From contig NZ_AP021903.1 of NCBI RefSeq assembly GCF_018326005.1, forward strand, positions 1,428,001-1,492,000: a stretch of 64,000 nucleotides of DNA, in the 5' to 3' direction. Below the pieces are notes generated by a model. That model had not been told where the DNA came from and made no database searches. It saw only the letters and a list, made by a program, of their open reading frames with translations. The stretch is from Pseudomonas sp. Seg1. GTDB lineage: Bacteria; Pseudomonadota; Gammaproteobacteria; Pseudomonadales; Pseudomonadaceae. A program made the translations under genes and the position numbers. This document shows, piece after piece, positions 32,354 to 42,052 of this stretch (position 1 is its first letter; the number at the start of each line of letters is the position of its first letter).

Positions 32354-34992
32354 CAGCGTTTCACCAATCCAGTCAAGCCGCCCGCGATCAGGGCAGCAGT
32401 GTCGGCCAGCGCCACCAGCGGATCGAGTCCGGCGGGCACAGCCATATAACGAGGTTCCCAGTCAGGCTGGAACTTGTCTTTGAAGCGGCGCAAGCCTTGG
32501 AAGTTGTACAGCTGCTCACCACGGCGGAAAACCATCGAGCCCAGACGCTGGGTCAGCGGTGCACCACGCCGGGGTTGCAACCCCGACAACGGCACCATGC
32601 CCAGGCTGAAGCGCGCGTATCCGTGACTCTTATAGTGTTGAATCAGGCCGACCATCATGAATTCCATGGTCAGCTTGGGGGCGTCCGGGTGCGCGCGCAT
32701 CAGGTCGAGACTGGCCAGATCATGGCTATAAGTCTCGAGCAGGTTGGCGAACGCCACCGGGCGGCCTTCGAAGCGAATCACCGCAATGCGGAAATGCTTC
32801 AGGTAATCGTCGCTGAAACGGCCGAGGGAGAAGCCTTTCTCGCGCACGTTCTTGCCGGTCAGCCACGCATCGGAAATCACTTTCAGCTCGTCCATTGGCG
32901 CCTGGCCCGGCTCATGGATCTCCAGCGACAGACCGTCGCGGGTGCCACGGTTCCAGGTGTAACGCAGGTCCTTCATCTCTTTGCCCTTGGCTTCCAGGTC
33001 AAAGCGCTGCAGATCGACCCGGGCTTCTTCACCGAGTTTGATCGCGGTCAGGCCGATGTCCATGTAGTAGGGCAGGTTCTCCGCGCGCACTTGGTAGAAC
33101 ACAGGGCGGGCATGGTGGATGTCGCACAGGTCGCGGAACTGCCAGATCATCTCGGCACGTTGCTGGCCGGGGCCGATGGGGTCGTACAACGCCACCAGAC
33201 TACGACCACGGCGTGCGTACATCAGAAACGCTTCGTCGTTCTGGTGAAACAGCAACGCCTTGTCACCGGTCAGCGCGAGGCCGCCGTCGGGTTGCGACGA
33301 GGCCATAAGGATTTTCGCGGCGCGATCGAGTTCATCAGGTGTCGGCAGATGGATCACCGGACGGGCAGTGCGCAGTAGCCAGGTCAGGGCGATCACCAGC
33401 AACAGCACGGCGGCGCCGAGCAACGAACGCAGGCCGCGCGGTGCGTCAGCATCAAGGGTGAACTGCCACCACAACTGATGGCTGTACGGCACGTCCTGAT
33501 AAGCGAACAGCAGCAGCCACGTCGATGCACCGAGGACGCACAGGCTGGCCACCAGATATAGCGGCGAGAAGGGCAGTTCGGTCAGACGGCTCGGGCGATA
33601 GAACGAGCGACGGAACACACCGAGCAATGCAGCGGTGAGTGTCATCAGCGTGGCTTCTTCCCAGTCGAAGCCTTTGAGCAATGAGAGCAGGGCGCCAACC
33701 AGCAACAGAATGGTGGTGAGCATCCATGCCGCCGACAGGCGACGGCGCAGGCCCTGAGCCAGCATCAGGCACAACACGCCGATCAGGCTGGCGCCGAAGT
33801 GCGAAGCATCGACCAGACGATGCGGGATCAGGAAACCGATGTGCTCCAGGCGCGTGTCGATTTCAGGGGTGGCACCGGAAAACAGCAGGACCACGCCGGA
33901 CAGGAACACCAGCACCGCCAGAATCGGTGCCGCCAGACCGGACGCCGCGCGCATGGTCTGGGTTTGAAACAGACGCTGGCCTTCGTTGATCAGCAGCAGT
34001 ACACATGCCACCAGCAGCGGCAGCACCACGTAGATCAGGCGATACAACAACAACGCTGCGGCCAGTGGCGCGGCCCCGAGTTTGTCGGCGAATGCGGCGA
34101 GCAGAATCGCTTCGAACACACCGACGCCGCCCGGTACGTGGCTGAGCACACCGGCGGCCAGGGCCAGCAGGTACACCAGCAGGAACGCGCCAAATGGTGG
34201 CGCTTCGGGCAGCAACAGATAGAGAACGGTCGCGGCAGCGGCAACGTCGAGCGCGGTGATGACCAGTTGCAGGAAGGTCAGACGTCGGCCCGGCAGACGC
34301 AGGGTGCGACGGCCGGCCCGAACCAACAGGTTGTCGCGGTAAGGTTGTTCCGGCAGGCGTCGGCGATAGATGCCAATCGCCAGAATCGCGCCCAGTGCGA
34401 GCACTGCGCCGGCAACAGCGCCGAGCAGTCCTTCAGACAGCCCCAGCGCCTGAGAGGCGGCGGGCAGGTCGCTGAGGGTAGCGAGTGCTGCCAGCGGCGG
34501 CAGCGCGCAGCCCAGCGACAGGCTGGCGAACAAGGTCATGTGCGCGACTTCGGAAGCGCCCACGCCCAAGCGTGCATATAAACGGTAGCGCACCGAACCG
34601 CCGGACAGCAGCGACAGGCCGATGGCGTTGCCGATCGCAAACGCGGTGAAGCCGCCGAGCGCCAGCATGCGCGGTGGCAGTGTCACACCGGCGTAGCGGC
34701 TGGCCGACCATTCATAGCCGAGCAGAATAATGAAGCCGACCACGGTTGCGCCGAAAGCGCCAAGCAGGGCGGGTTTCGGCACGTCGAGAATCGAGTCGTG
34801 CAACGCATCGAGATCGAGTTCGACGAGCAAGTGGCGACAGGCAATCAGCGCTATGGTGAACAACAGCAATGTGACCCCCAGCCCGATGGGCTGACGGTAT
34901 TTGCTCAATCGATCCAGCAAGCGCAAGCGCTCGGGTTTGATCGGATGTTCCGCTGTGACGGTGTCTTGTGGATCAGACGAGTTGGCGCGCAT
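32353..34992 (-). CDS. mprF: Bifunctional aminoacyl-phosphatidylglycerol synthase/flippase MprF
   Basis: 879 aa; ATG at 34992 (an in-frame TTG lies just before). Residues ~35-540 form about 14 membrane helices (flippase, with the conserved GHVPGGVGVFE-like segment LSHVPGGVGVFEAILL). Residues ~560-860 are the cytosolic DUF2156 transferase (GRSLVALYDPIG, FSLGRFSDDYLKHFRIAVIR). It attaches Ala or Lys from tRNA to phosphatidylglycerol, lowering surface charge and raising resistance to cationic peptides. Coupled to its hydrolase. Confidence 0.95.
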   Translation of the reverse strand: MRANSSDPQDTVTAEHPIKPERLRLLDRLSKYRQPIGLGVTLLLFTIALIACRHLLVELDLDALHDSILDVPKPALLGAFGATVVGFIILLGYEWSASRYAGVTLPPRMLALGGFTAFAIGNAIGLSLLSGGSVRYRLYARLGVGASEVAHMTLFASLSLGCALPPLAALATLSDLPAASQALGLSEGLLGAVAGAVLALGAILAIGIYRRRLPEQPYRDNLLVRAGRRTLRLPGRRLTFLQLVITALDVAAAATVLYLLLPEAPPFGAFLLVYLLALAAGVLSHVPGGVGVFEAILLAAFADKLGAAPLAAALLLYRLIYVVLPLLVACVLLLINEGQRLFQTQTMRAASGLAAPILAVLVFLSGVVLLFSGATPEIDTRLEHIGFLIPHRLVDASHFGASLIGVLCLMLAQGLRRRLSAAWMLTTILLLVGALLSLLKGFDWEEATLMTLTAALLGVFRRSFYRPSRLTELPFSPLYLVASLCVLGASTWLLLFAYQDVPYSHQLWWQFTLDADAPRGLRSLLGAAVLLLVIALTWLLRTARPVIHLPTPDELDRAAKILMASSQPDGGLALTGDKALLFHQNDEAFLMYARRGRSLVALYDPIGPGQQRAEMIWQFRDLCDIHHARPVFYQVRAENLPYYMDIGLTAIKLGEEARVDLQRFDLEAKGKEMKDLRYTWNRGTRDGLSLEIHEPGQAPMDELKVISDAWLTGKNVREKGFSLGRFSDDYLKHFRIAVIRFEGRPVAFANLLETYSHDLASLDLMRAHPDAPKLTMEFMMVGLIQHYKSHGYARFSLGMVPLSGLQPRRGAPLTQRLGSMVFRRGEQLYNFQGLRRFKDKFQPDWEPRYMAVPAGLDPLVALADTAALIAGGLTGLVKR

Positions 34993-35233
34993 CAATCACC
35001 TCTTGGATTGTGCGCGACAGGATGGAGGTATCCAGCCAAGTTACCAATCCCTGTAGAAAAAAATAATCACAAAATACTACGCCTCTCACCGGGTATCGGC
35101 GAGGGCAGTTCCTGGATTGCAGAGGCCTTGCCTGCGACTCAAGCATAGTCGCAAGTCAGAACATCTGAAGATCCCAAGCGGTTCACTGCACAGTGACAGA
35201 TCATTGTTGCGAAAGGACTTTTTCAACAGATAC

Positions 35234-35265
35234 AAAAAAGGCCACTCTTTCGAGTAGCCTTTTTT
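35234..35265 (-). terminator. Terminator of the distal tRNA-fMet copy
   Basis: Minus strand: AAAAAAGGCTACTC / GAGTGGCCTTTTTT with a GAAA loop and one mismatch, 6 bases after the CCA end. An almost identical copy follows the second tRNA. Confidence 0.9.
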
Positions 35266-35271
35266 GATGTT

Positions 35272-35348
<77 letters not shown>

Positions 35349-35529
35349 TCTGTGTGGCGGCATTCTACAGGCGAACGGCGAGGTGTCAACCGCTAATCCC
35401 GTAAAGGGTCAAATAAGTGTGAAATCGCGTCAAACGGTCGCAGGTGGCACGTTAAGTTTAGGAAATGCAAAGAGTTCCTGTTTGACGACTGCTCCCTATA
35501 AGAAGCTTGTCGACAAAACAGACGCGCAC

Positions 35530-35561
35530 AAAAAAGGCCACTCTTTCGAGTAGCCTTTTTT
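35530..35561 (-). terminator. Terminator of the proximal tRNA-fMet copy
   Basis: Same hairpin as at 35234-35265 (AAAAAAGGCTACTC GAAA GAGTGGCCTTTTTT), so each tRNA copy is its own transcription unit or is processed separately. Confidence 0.9.
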
Positions 35562-35567
35562 GATGTT

Positions 35568-35644
<77 letters not shown>

Positions 35645-35860
35645 TCTGTGTGTCGGCATTCTACAGAGGATCGCCGGGGTGTCAACCTCCAATCTGGATA
35701 AAATCTGTTGAGGTTCAATCGGTTAGCGGTTTTTTAGGATGCTTGAGCAGAGCGCGGAGCAGGCGGGGCAAGGCTTTCAGCTCTATTGGCTATGCATTCT
35801 CGATTGAGAAAATAAATTCATCGGTCTTTTCCTACACAGGGAAAAGAACATTCGGCACTA

Positions 35861-35876
35861 CTGGTGCTATATACAG
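35861..35876 (+). promoter_or_regulatory. LexA (SOS) box of dinB
   Basis: CTGGTGCTATATACAG, a CTG-N10-CAG site 50 bases before the dinB ATG. Confidence 0.88.
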
Positions 35877-35925
35877 TTGTCAGTGAGATACTGCCGATCC
35901 GGCTTGCCACGTTTCCTTTTCTGAC

Positions 35926-36987
35926 ATGACTCAGCGAAAAATCATCCACGTCGACTGTGACTGTTTCTACGCCGCCATCGAGATGCGTGATGACCCGCGC
36001 CTGGCAGGCAAGCCATTGGCGGTGGGCGGCTCGGCAGATCGGCGCGGGGTGATCGCCACCTGCAACTACGAGGCGCGAGCTTATGGTGTGCGTTCGGCGA
36101 TGTCGTCGGGACACGCCCTCAAGCTGTGTCCGGATCTGACCATCGTCAAGCCGCGCATGGACGCTTATCGTGAGGCCTCAAAGGAAATCCACACGATTTT
36201 CGCCGATTACACCGACTTGATTGAGCCGCTGTCGCTAGATGAAGCCTACCTAGACGTATCGGACAGCGCGCACTTCGGCGGTAGTGCCACACGGATCGCC
36301 CAGGACATTCGCCGTCGGGTCTCCAATCAATTGCACATCACTGTTTCTGCAGGCGTGGCGCCGAACAAGTTTCTGGCAAAGATCGCCAGCGACTGGAAAA
36401 AGCCCAACGGTTTGTTCGTGATCACCCCTGACCAGGTCGAGGATTTTGTCAGCGGCTTGCCGGTGAGCAAGCTGCACGGCGTCGGCAAGGTCACGGCCGA
36501 CAAGCTGGGCAAACAGGGCATCGTTGACTGCATGCAATTGCGCGAGTGGGACAAGCTGGCGCTGGTGCGCGAATTTGGCAGTTTTGGCGAGCGACTCTGG
36601 AGTCTGGCCCGTGGGATTGATGATCGGCTGGTGCACAACGACAGTCGCCGTCAGTCGATCAGTGTGGAAAACACCTACGATGTCGACCTGCCGGATTTAC
36701 GCAGTTGCCTGGACAAGTTGCCGGAGCTTCTGGAAACCCTGAAAACCCGTATGGCGCGGATCGACAGCAGTTATCGACCGGGCAAGCCATTCGTCAAAGT
36801 GAAGTTTCATGATTTTACCCAGACGACGCTGGAGCAGGCCGGGGCAGGGCGGGATTTGGGCAGTTATCAGTTGATGCTGACGCAGGCGTTCAATCGGGGC
36901 GGCAAACCGGTGCGGTTGTTGGGGGTTGGGGTGAGGCTGGAGGATTTGCGGGGTGGGTTTGAGCAGATGGAGTTGTTTGAGCGTTAA
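35926..36987 (+). CDS. dinB: DNA polymerase IV
   Basis: 353 aa, ATG 35926. Y-family catalytic residues: D10 (HVDCDCFYAAIE) and D105/E106 (SLDEAYLDV); HhH region KLHGVGKVTADKLG; little-finger domain to ~340; C-terminal QMELF beta-clamp-binding motif. Error-prone translesion polymerase, induced via the LexA box upstream. Confidence 0.97.
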   Translation: MTQRKIIHVDCDCFYAAIEMRDDPRLAGKPLAVGGSADRRGVIATCNYEARAYGVRSAMSSGHALKLCPDLTIVKPRMDAYREASKEIHTIFADYTDLIEPLSLDEAYLDVSDSAHFGGSATRIAQDIRRRVSNQLHITVSAGVAPNKFLAKIASDWKKPNGLFVITPDQVEDFVSGLPVSKLHGVGKVTADKLGKQGIVDCMQLREWDKLALVREFGSFGERLWSLARGIDDRLVHNDSRRQSISVENTYDVDLPDLRSCLDKLPELLETLKTRMARIDSSYRPGKPFVKVKFHDFTQTTLEQAGAGRDLGSYQLMLTQAFNRGGKPVRLLGVGVRLEDLRGGFEQMELFER

Positions 36988-37010
36988 TTTTGCGACAAAT
37001 TCCAGAGGGT

Positions 37011-37103
37011 CATCGCGGGCAAGCCCGCTCCCACAGGGAACTTTGGGGTCCACACAATCTGTGTTTCACCGTTGAACACTGTGGGAGCGGGCTTGCCCGC
37101 GAT
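37011..37103. repeat. REP inverted pair (GCGGGC variant)
   Basis: CATCGCGGGCAAGCCCGCTC at 37011 onward and CTGTGGGAGCGGGCTTGCCC near 37079-37103, between convergent dinB and lipoprotein genes. Confidence 0.85.
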
Positions 37104-37114
37104 ACTTTCAGCTT

Positions 37115-38068
37115 TTAGTTCGGTCCCGGATCAGCCACTAAACGTCCGGCATCCTTGGTCAAAGACTTGAGAAACTCAGTCTGCAACTCAGGATCGTTGC
37201 GTGTCAGTTCAATCAGGCTTTGTTCCAGTTCGCTGGCTTCTTCTTCCAGGCCCAGCTCGGACAGGCGTTTGACCCGGTGAACCCACTGGCTCACTTCGTC
37301 ATCCTCCAGATCGTCGTAAATCAGCCCGTGCGCTTCCAGCAACTTGCCGCGCAAGTGGCTACTGATCAGCAGGGATGAGTCGGAATGCACGTCATCCTTG
37401 GCGTCTTCGACGCTGATCTGCAATTTGCCGACATGATTGAGGTCATTTTCGGCAAACGGACTGTCCAGCAGGTTCAGACGCAGCACACCATTACGATCGG
37501 TGGTCATGTCGAAGGTCTGCTTGCCGGCCTTGACCTGCACCGGACGCTCGCTCCATGGCAGGCTCGAATACTCCGTGCGCTTGTCGCGCTGGACTTCATC
37601 GATGCCGGCCAGGTTCTGTTGCGCACGACCGTTGGACTGCACGTTCATGAACGGGTTGAGCCCGGCGAAACCGTAGCTCAGCCAGTCCTTGGTCACGCTG
37701 TCCGGCAAATTGCCGAGGGCGAAGACGTTGACCACGTTCGCGCCGACGCCGCCGACCACCGCCACCGCGCCCAGCGGAATCTCGTAGATTTCGCGCCAGG
37801 GTTGGTAAGGCGTATAGCGATCGTAACGACGAGTGACTTCGAACTCAGTGACTTCGAACGTCTTCTGCTCGTTGATCTTCACGCGTCGCTGCGGCAGCTC
37901 AAGCTCCTTAGGCTCACCGACATCGATCTGCAGGCTGTGATCGAGCAACTTTCGCTCGACCCGCTCTTCGTGCTCGCTGCGCTGTGACATGTGATTGGCA
38001 CAGCCGCTGACCAGCAGGGCGCCACACAGGGTGGCGCCTCCGAGGCCTAAGGTGTTTCGCTTGAACAT
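37115..38068 (-). CDS. Outer-membrane-type lipoprotein of unknown function
   Basis: 317 aa. Lipobox LVSGC23 after a hydrophobic signal. Body: charged coil (~30-60), a beta region with RYDRYTPYQPWREIYEIPLG, a hydrophobic glycine stretch (AVAVVGGVGANVVNVFALG, ~100-118), and a helical acidic C-terminus. No named domain recognised. It is 17 bases downstream of proS on the opposite-read order (same strand, after it in transcription? no: proS 38086-39801 is upstream), so probably co-transcribed with proS. Confidence 0.75.
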   Translation of the reverse strand: MFKRNTLGLGGATLCGALLVSGCANHMSQRSEHEERVERKLLDHSLQIDVGEPKELELPQRRVKINEQKTFEVTEFEVTRRYDRYTPYQPWREIYEIPLGAVAVVGGVGANVVNVFALGNLPDSVTKDWLSYGFAGLNPFMNVQSNGRAQQNLAGIDEVQRDKRTEYSSLPWSERPVQVKAGKQTFDMTTDRNGVLRLNLLDSPFAENDLNHVGKLQISVEDAKDDVHSDSSLLISSHLRGKLLEAHGLIYDDLEDDEVSQWVHRVKRLSELGLEEEASELEQSLIELTRNDPELQTEFLKSLTKDAGRLVADPGPN

Positions 38069-38085
38069 GACGTCTCTATCTGGTT

Positions 38086-39801
38086 TCAGCGGCGGATACG
38101 GGCCTGAAGGAAGGACAATACGTCAGCCACCGGCAGCGCTTGCGCCTCGCCTTCGGTACGGCTCTTGTATTCCAGGTTGCCTTCGGCGAGGCCGCGGTCG
38201 CTGACCACGATCCGGTGTGGAATGCCGATCAGCTCCATGTCCGCGAACTTGATGCCGGGGCTGGTTTTCTTGTCGCGATCGTCCAGCAGCACTTCGAAAC
38301 CGGCCGCTGTCAGTTCGGCGTACAGCTTGTCGGTGGCTTCGCGAACCTGCTCGGTTTCATAACGCAGCGGTACCAGGGCGATCTGGAACGGCGCCAGGGT
38401 GTCGCTCCAGATGATGCCGTTGGCGTCGTTGTTCTGCTCGATGGCAGCCGCTACCACACGGGAAACGCCGATGCCGTAGCAACCCATTTCCAGGGTAACC
38501 GGCTTGCCGTTCTCGCCCAGCACTTCGCACTTCATCGCCTTGCTGTACTTGTTGCCCAGCTGGAAGATGTGCCCGACTTCGATGCCGCGCTTGATTTCCA
38601 GAGTGCCTTTGCCGTCCGGGCTTGGGTCGCCGGCCACGACATTGCGCAGGTCAGCCACGGTCGGAACTGGCAGATCACGCTCCCAGTTCACACCGAAGTA
38701 ATGCTTGTCGTCGATGTTCGCGCCGATACCGAAGTCGCTCATCAGCTCGACCGAGCGGTCGATGATGATCGGCAGCGGCAGGTTCAGCGGGCCGAGCGAA
38801 CCGGCGCCGGCGCCGATGGCGTCGCGCAGTTCGGCATCGGAAGCCATGACCAGCGGGCTGGCCACGCCTGGTTGCTGGGCCGCTTTGATTTCGTTGAGTT
38901 CGTGGTCGCCACGGATGATCAGGGCAATCAGCTTGCCTTCTTCTTCCGCGTGCACGATCAGGGTCTTGATGGTCTTTTCAATCGGCAGATTGAATTTTTC
39001 CACCAGCGCCGCGATGGTCTTGGTATCTGGTGTATCAACCAGGCGCAACTCTTCGGCTGGTGCTGGACGCGAGGTTTCGCGAGGCACAGCTTCGGCCTTT
39101 TCGATGTTCGCCGCGTAGTCGGAGCCATTGCTGAAGACGATATCGTCTTCGCCGGACTCGGCCAGTACGTGGAATTCGTGCGAGCCTGCGCCACCGATCG
39201 AACCGTTGTCGGCTTCAACAGGGCGGAATTTCAGGCCCAGACGAGTAAACACGTTGCAGTACGCTTCGTGCATGCGGTCGTAAGTGACCTGCAGCGACGC
39301 CTGATCAGCGTGGAACGAGTACGCATCCTTCATGATGAATTCGCGGCCGCGCATCAAGCCGAAGCGTGGACGGATTTCGTCACGGAATTTGGTCTGGATC
39401 TGGTACAGGTTGATCGGCAGCTGCTTGTAGCTGCTCAACTCGTTGCGCATCAGATCGGTGATCACTTCTTCGTGGGTCGGGCCCGCGCAGAAGTCGCGAC
39501 CGTGGCGGTCTTTGATGCGCAGCAGCTCGGGGCCGTATTCTTCCCAGCGCCCCGATTCCTGCCACAACTCGGCCGGTTGGGTGCTCGGCATCAACACTTC
39601 CAGAGAGCCGGCGGCGTTCATCTCTTCGCGAACGATGGCTTCAACCTTGCGCATGACTCGCAAGCCCATCGGCAGCCAGGTGTACAGGCCCGAGGCAAGT
39701 TTGCGGATCATGCCGGCGCGCAGCATCAGCTGGTGGCTGATCACGACCGCGTCGGAAGGCGTTTCTTTCTGTGTGGCGAGCAAAAATTGACTGGTGCGCA
39801 T
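38086..39801 (-). CDS. proS: Prolyl-tRNA synthetase (bacterial type)
   Basis: 571 aa, start at 39801 ([20 protein letters not shown]). Class II motifs: motif 2 region [20 protein letters not shown], motif 3 GCYGIGVSR; between them the YbaK-like editing insert (residues ~225-405, with KTIKTLIV). C-terminal anticodon-binding domain to the end. Charges tRNA-Pro and edits Ala-tRNA-Pro. Followed by the lipoprotein gene 17 bases on. Confidence 0.98.
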   Translation of the reverse strand: MRTSQFLLATQKETPSDAVVISHQLMLRAGMIRKLASGLYTWLPMGLRVMRKVEAIVREEMNAAGSLEVLMPSTQPAELWQESGRWEEYGPELLRIKDRHGRDFCAGPTHEEVITDLMRNELSSYKQLPINLYQIQTKFRDEIRPRFGLMRGREFIMKDAYSFHADQASLQVTYDRMHEAYCNVFTRLGLKFRPVEADNGSIGGAGSHEFHVLAESGEDDIVFSNGSDYAANIEKAEAVPRETSRPAPAEELRLVDTPDTKTIAALVEKFNLPIEKTIKTLIVHAEEEGKLIALIIRGDHELNEIKAAQQPGVASPLVMASDAELRDAIGAGAGSLGPLNLPLPIIIDRSVELMSDFGIGANIDDKHYFGVNWERDLPVPTVADLRNVVAGDPSPDGKGTLEIKRGIEVGHIFQLGNKYSKAMKCEVLGENGKPVTLEMGCYGIGVSRVVAAAIEQNNDANGIIWSDTLAPFQIALVPLRYETEQVREATDKLYAELTAAGFEVLLDDRDKKTSPGIKFADMELIGIPHRIVVSDRGLAEGNLEYKSRTEGEAQALPVADVLSFLQARIRR

Positions 39802-39930
39802 GGTTGGCCGTTGTCGGTTGCTATGACTGGAAATGACGGAGCAGTGTACCGGCGAGTTTTGCTGACGTACAGAAGTGTGGCCAGCGGAGGGGTCCAATGG
39901 CGGGATTCCTCCCGCCATTGGCGATTTGTC

Positions 39931-41490
39931 TTACGACTCTTCTGCGACCGGCGTCGGCACAGGCTCGGGCGTGGGTGTCGGGCCTTCGCGGCGACTTTCC
40001 TGGAACCAGTGCAAGGCGATCAGCAACAGCGTCGGCACGCCGAGCAAGGCCGTGATCAGGAAGAAGCTGTGATAACCGAACTTCTCGACCATAACCCCGG
40101 AGTAACCGCCCATCAGGCGCGGCAGCAGCAGCATGATCGAGCTGAGCAGGGCGTATTGCGTGGCGGAGAATTTGAGGTTGGTCAGACTCGACAGATAGGC
40201 CACGAACGCCGACGTCGCCAGGCCCGAGCTGAAGTTGTCGAGGGAAATGGTCACTACCAACATCTGCAGGTTCGGGCCCATGTCGGCGAGCATCACGAAC
40301 AGCAGGTTGGTGGCCGCCGAGGCCGCGCCGCCGATGAACAGAATTGGCAGAATGCCGAAACGCACGATCAGCAGGCCGCCCATGCCGGCGCCTACGAGGG
40401 TCATGATCAGACCAAAGATCTTGCTGACGCTGGCAATCTGATCCTTGGTGAAACCCTGATCGATGTAGAACACGTTGGCCATGACGCCCATCACCGTGTC
40501 CGACATCCGATACGTGGCAATCAGACCGAGCAGCAGCAGTGCCTGCCAGCGATAGCGCAGAATGAAGTCGTTGACCGGCGTCAGCACCGGTGCGAGGCCA
40601 CGACGGCCCATGGTCGACAGGCACAGGCCGGTGAGCAGCGTATAGAGAATGGCGCGCAGGAAGGCACGGTCTTCAAGCAGCAGATCCAGTGGGCTCATAC
40701 CGCCGAACAGCACGCTGGCGAAATCGGTGTTGTAGAGCTGGGTGAACATCGCCGGTACCGAGACCAGCAGGATGATCAGCACAAACACCGACATCAGTTG
40801 ATGCATGAAGGTGTAGCGCCCGGCCTGCAATTGCGTGCGCAGCGGCACGGGCGGCTCGCGCATCAGCAGCGTGGTCAGCAGCGCGGGAATCATCAGCGCC
40901 CCGAACAGCGCGTAAGTGCCGGCCCAGGCCGAGTGCTGATAGTTGAAGCCTGTAGAGCCGAAGCCTTCGGCGAAGAACAGGGCGCCGGCAGTGGCCAGCA
41001 GTGCCGCCACGCGATAGCCGGACATGTAGCTGGCGGCGAGGGCGGCCTGGCGGTTGTCTTCGGCGATTTCCAGGCGATAGGCATCTACCGCGATGTCTTG
41101 AGTGGCGGAGGCGAATGCGACGACAACGGCGATGGCGATCAACCACGACAGATGCTTCTGCGGATCGCAGAAACCCATGCCGATCAGACCGAGAATCACC
41201 AGTGCCTGCGAGAGCACCAGCCACGAGCGGCGACGGCCAAGTTTACCCAGCAACGGCAGGCGCCATTGGTCGAGCAGCGGTGACCAGACCCATTTGAACG
41301 CGTAGGCGAGGCCGATCAGGCTGGCGTAGCCGATGGTTTCCCGGGCCACACCGGCTTCACGCAGCCAGACGGAAAGCGTTGAAAACACCAGCATGTACGG
41401 CAGGCCGGCGGCGAAACCCAGCAACAACAGCACGAGCGTCGAAGGACTGGCATAGGCGGCGAGCGCGGCGCGCCAGGTTTTACGGGGCAT
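39931..41490 (-). CDS. ampG: AmpG-family muropeptide permease (MFS)
   Basis: 519 aa, 12-14 membrane helices. N-terminal LGFAAGLPYMLVFSTLSVWL, AYAFKWVWSPLLDQ and ATQDIAVDAYRLE are AmpG signatures. Imports GlcNAc-anhydroMurNAc peptides from the periplasm for cell-wall recycling, linking wall damage to AmpC induction. C-terminal tail is Pro-rich (PTPTPEPVPTPV). Pseudomonas can hold two homologues (AmpG, AmpP); which one this is was not decided. Confidence 0.85.
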   Translation of the reverse strand: MPRKTWRAALAAYASPSTLVLLLLGFAAGLPYMLVFSTLSVWLREAGVARETIGYASLIGLAYAFKWVWSPLLDQWRLPLLGKLGRRRSWLVLSQALVILGLIGMGFCDPQKHLSWLIAIAVVVAFASATQDIAVDAYRLEIAEDNRQAALAASYMSGYRVAALLATAGALFFAEGFGSTGFNYQHSAWAGTYALFGALMIPALLTTLLMREPPVPLRTQLQAGRYTFMHQLMSVFVLIILLVSVPAMFTQLYNTDFASVLFGGMSPLDLLLEDRAFLRAILYTLLTGLCLSTMGRRGLAPVLTPVNDFILRYRWQALLLLGLIATYRMSDTVMGVMANVFYIDQGFTKDQIASVSKIFGLIMTLVGAGMGGLLIVRFGILPILFIGGAASAATNLLFVMLADMGPNLQMLVVTISLDNFSSGLATSAFVAYLSSLTNLKFSATQYALLSSIMLLLPRLMGGYSGVMVEKFGYHSFFLITALLGVPTLLLIALHWFQESRREGPTPTPEPVPTPVAEES

Positions 41491-41533
41491 GGGCTGAAGT
41501 CTGCCTCAAGATTGCGGAAACAAAGCGCGCACT

Positions 41534-41887
41534 CTAACCGCTGTGCTCTACCGGACGCCAGCCATGGCGCTGAATATCCACACGATTGTTCAGGACGGTG
41601 ATGCCTTCCATGCGTAATCGCGCCCGTTGTTCATCCCCGGATGGACTGCCCACTGGCAGGCTGATCCGACCACCGGCGCCCAGCACACGGTGCCAGGGCA
41701 GCTTGGTGTCGCCGGGTAACTGGCTCAAGGTGCGACCGACCCAGCGGGCGGCGCGCCCCAGCCCGGCAAGAGCAGCCAATTGACCATAGCTGACGACTTT
41801 GCCTTCGGGCACTTGTGCCAGGGTCGAGTAGAGCGCCGTGCGTCGGATTTGCGCTTCGCTGTCGACTTCGTGGATCGGGTCTGTCAC
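41534..41887 (-). CDS. Alkyltransferase-like protein (ATL, MGMT family with Trp for Cys)
   Basis: 117 aa from GTG 41887 (TDPIHEVDSEAQIRR), AGGA nine bases upstream; another GTG is six bases earlier. The MGMT C-terminal DNA-binding core is present (VPEGKVVSYGQLAALAG, RAARWVG), but the active site PCHRV reads PWHRV (W65). ATLs bind O6-alkylguanine without repairing it and hand lesions to nucleotide excision repair. Confidence 0.88.
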   Translation of the reverse strand: MTDPIHEVDSEAQIRRTALYSTLAQVPEGKVVSYGQLAALAGLGRAARWVGRTLSQLPGDTKLPWHRVLGAGGRISLPVGSPSGDEQRARLRMEGITVLNNRVDIQRHGWRPVEHSG

Positions 41888-42052
41888 GTACACGGTTCCT
41901 GAACATGATCGTTTGATTGCCTTAAGCGTAATCCCTCATCGGGCAGTTGAGAAATGAACTCAATAGAAATAGTCCGGTCAGTCCTTGTCAGGGAATTATT
42001 CCTACGGATAATGCCGACCCCTTTTTCGCAAACTTGAGCCTTCGATTCGCTT

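Noticed and set aside
38140..41283. 1047-codon plus-strand frame opposite proS and ampG
   Set aside because: Antisense shadow of two clear minus-strand genes in high-GC DNA; product has no domain and is His/Gln/Arg-rich.
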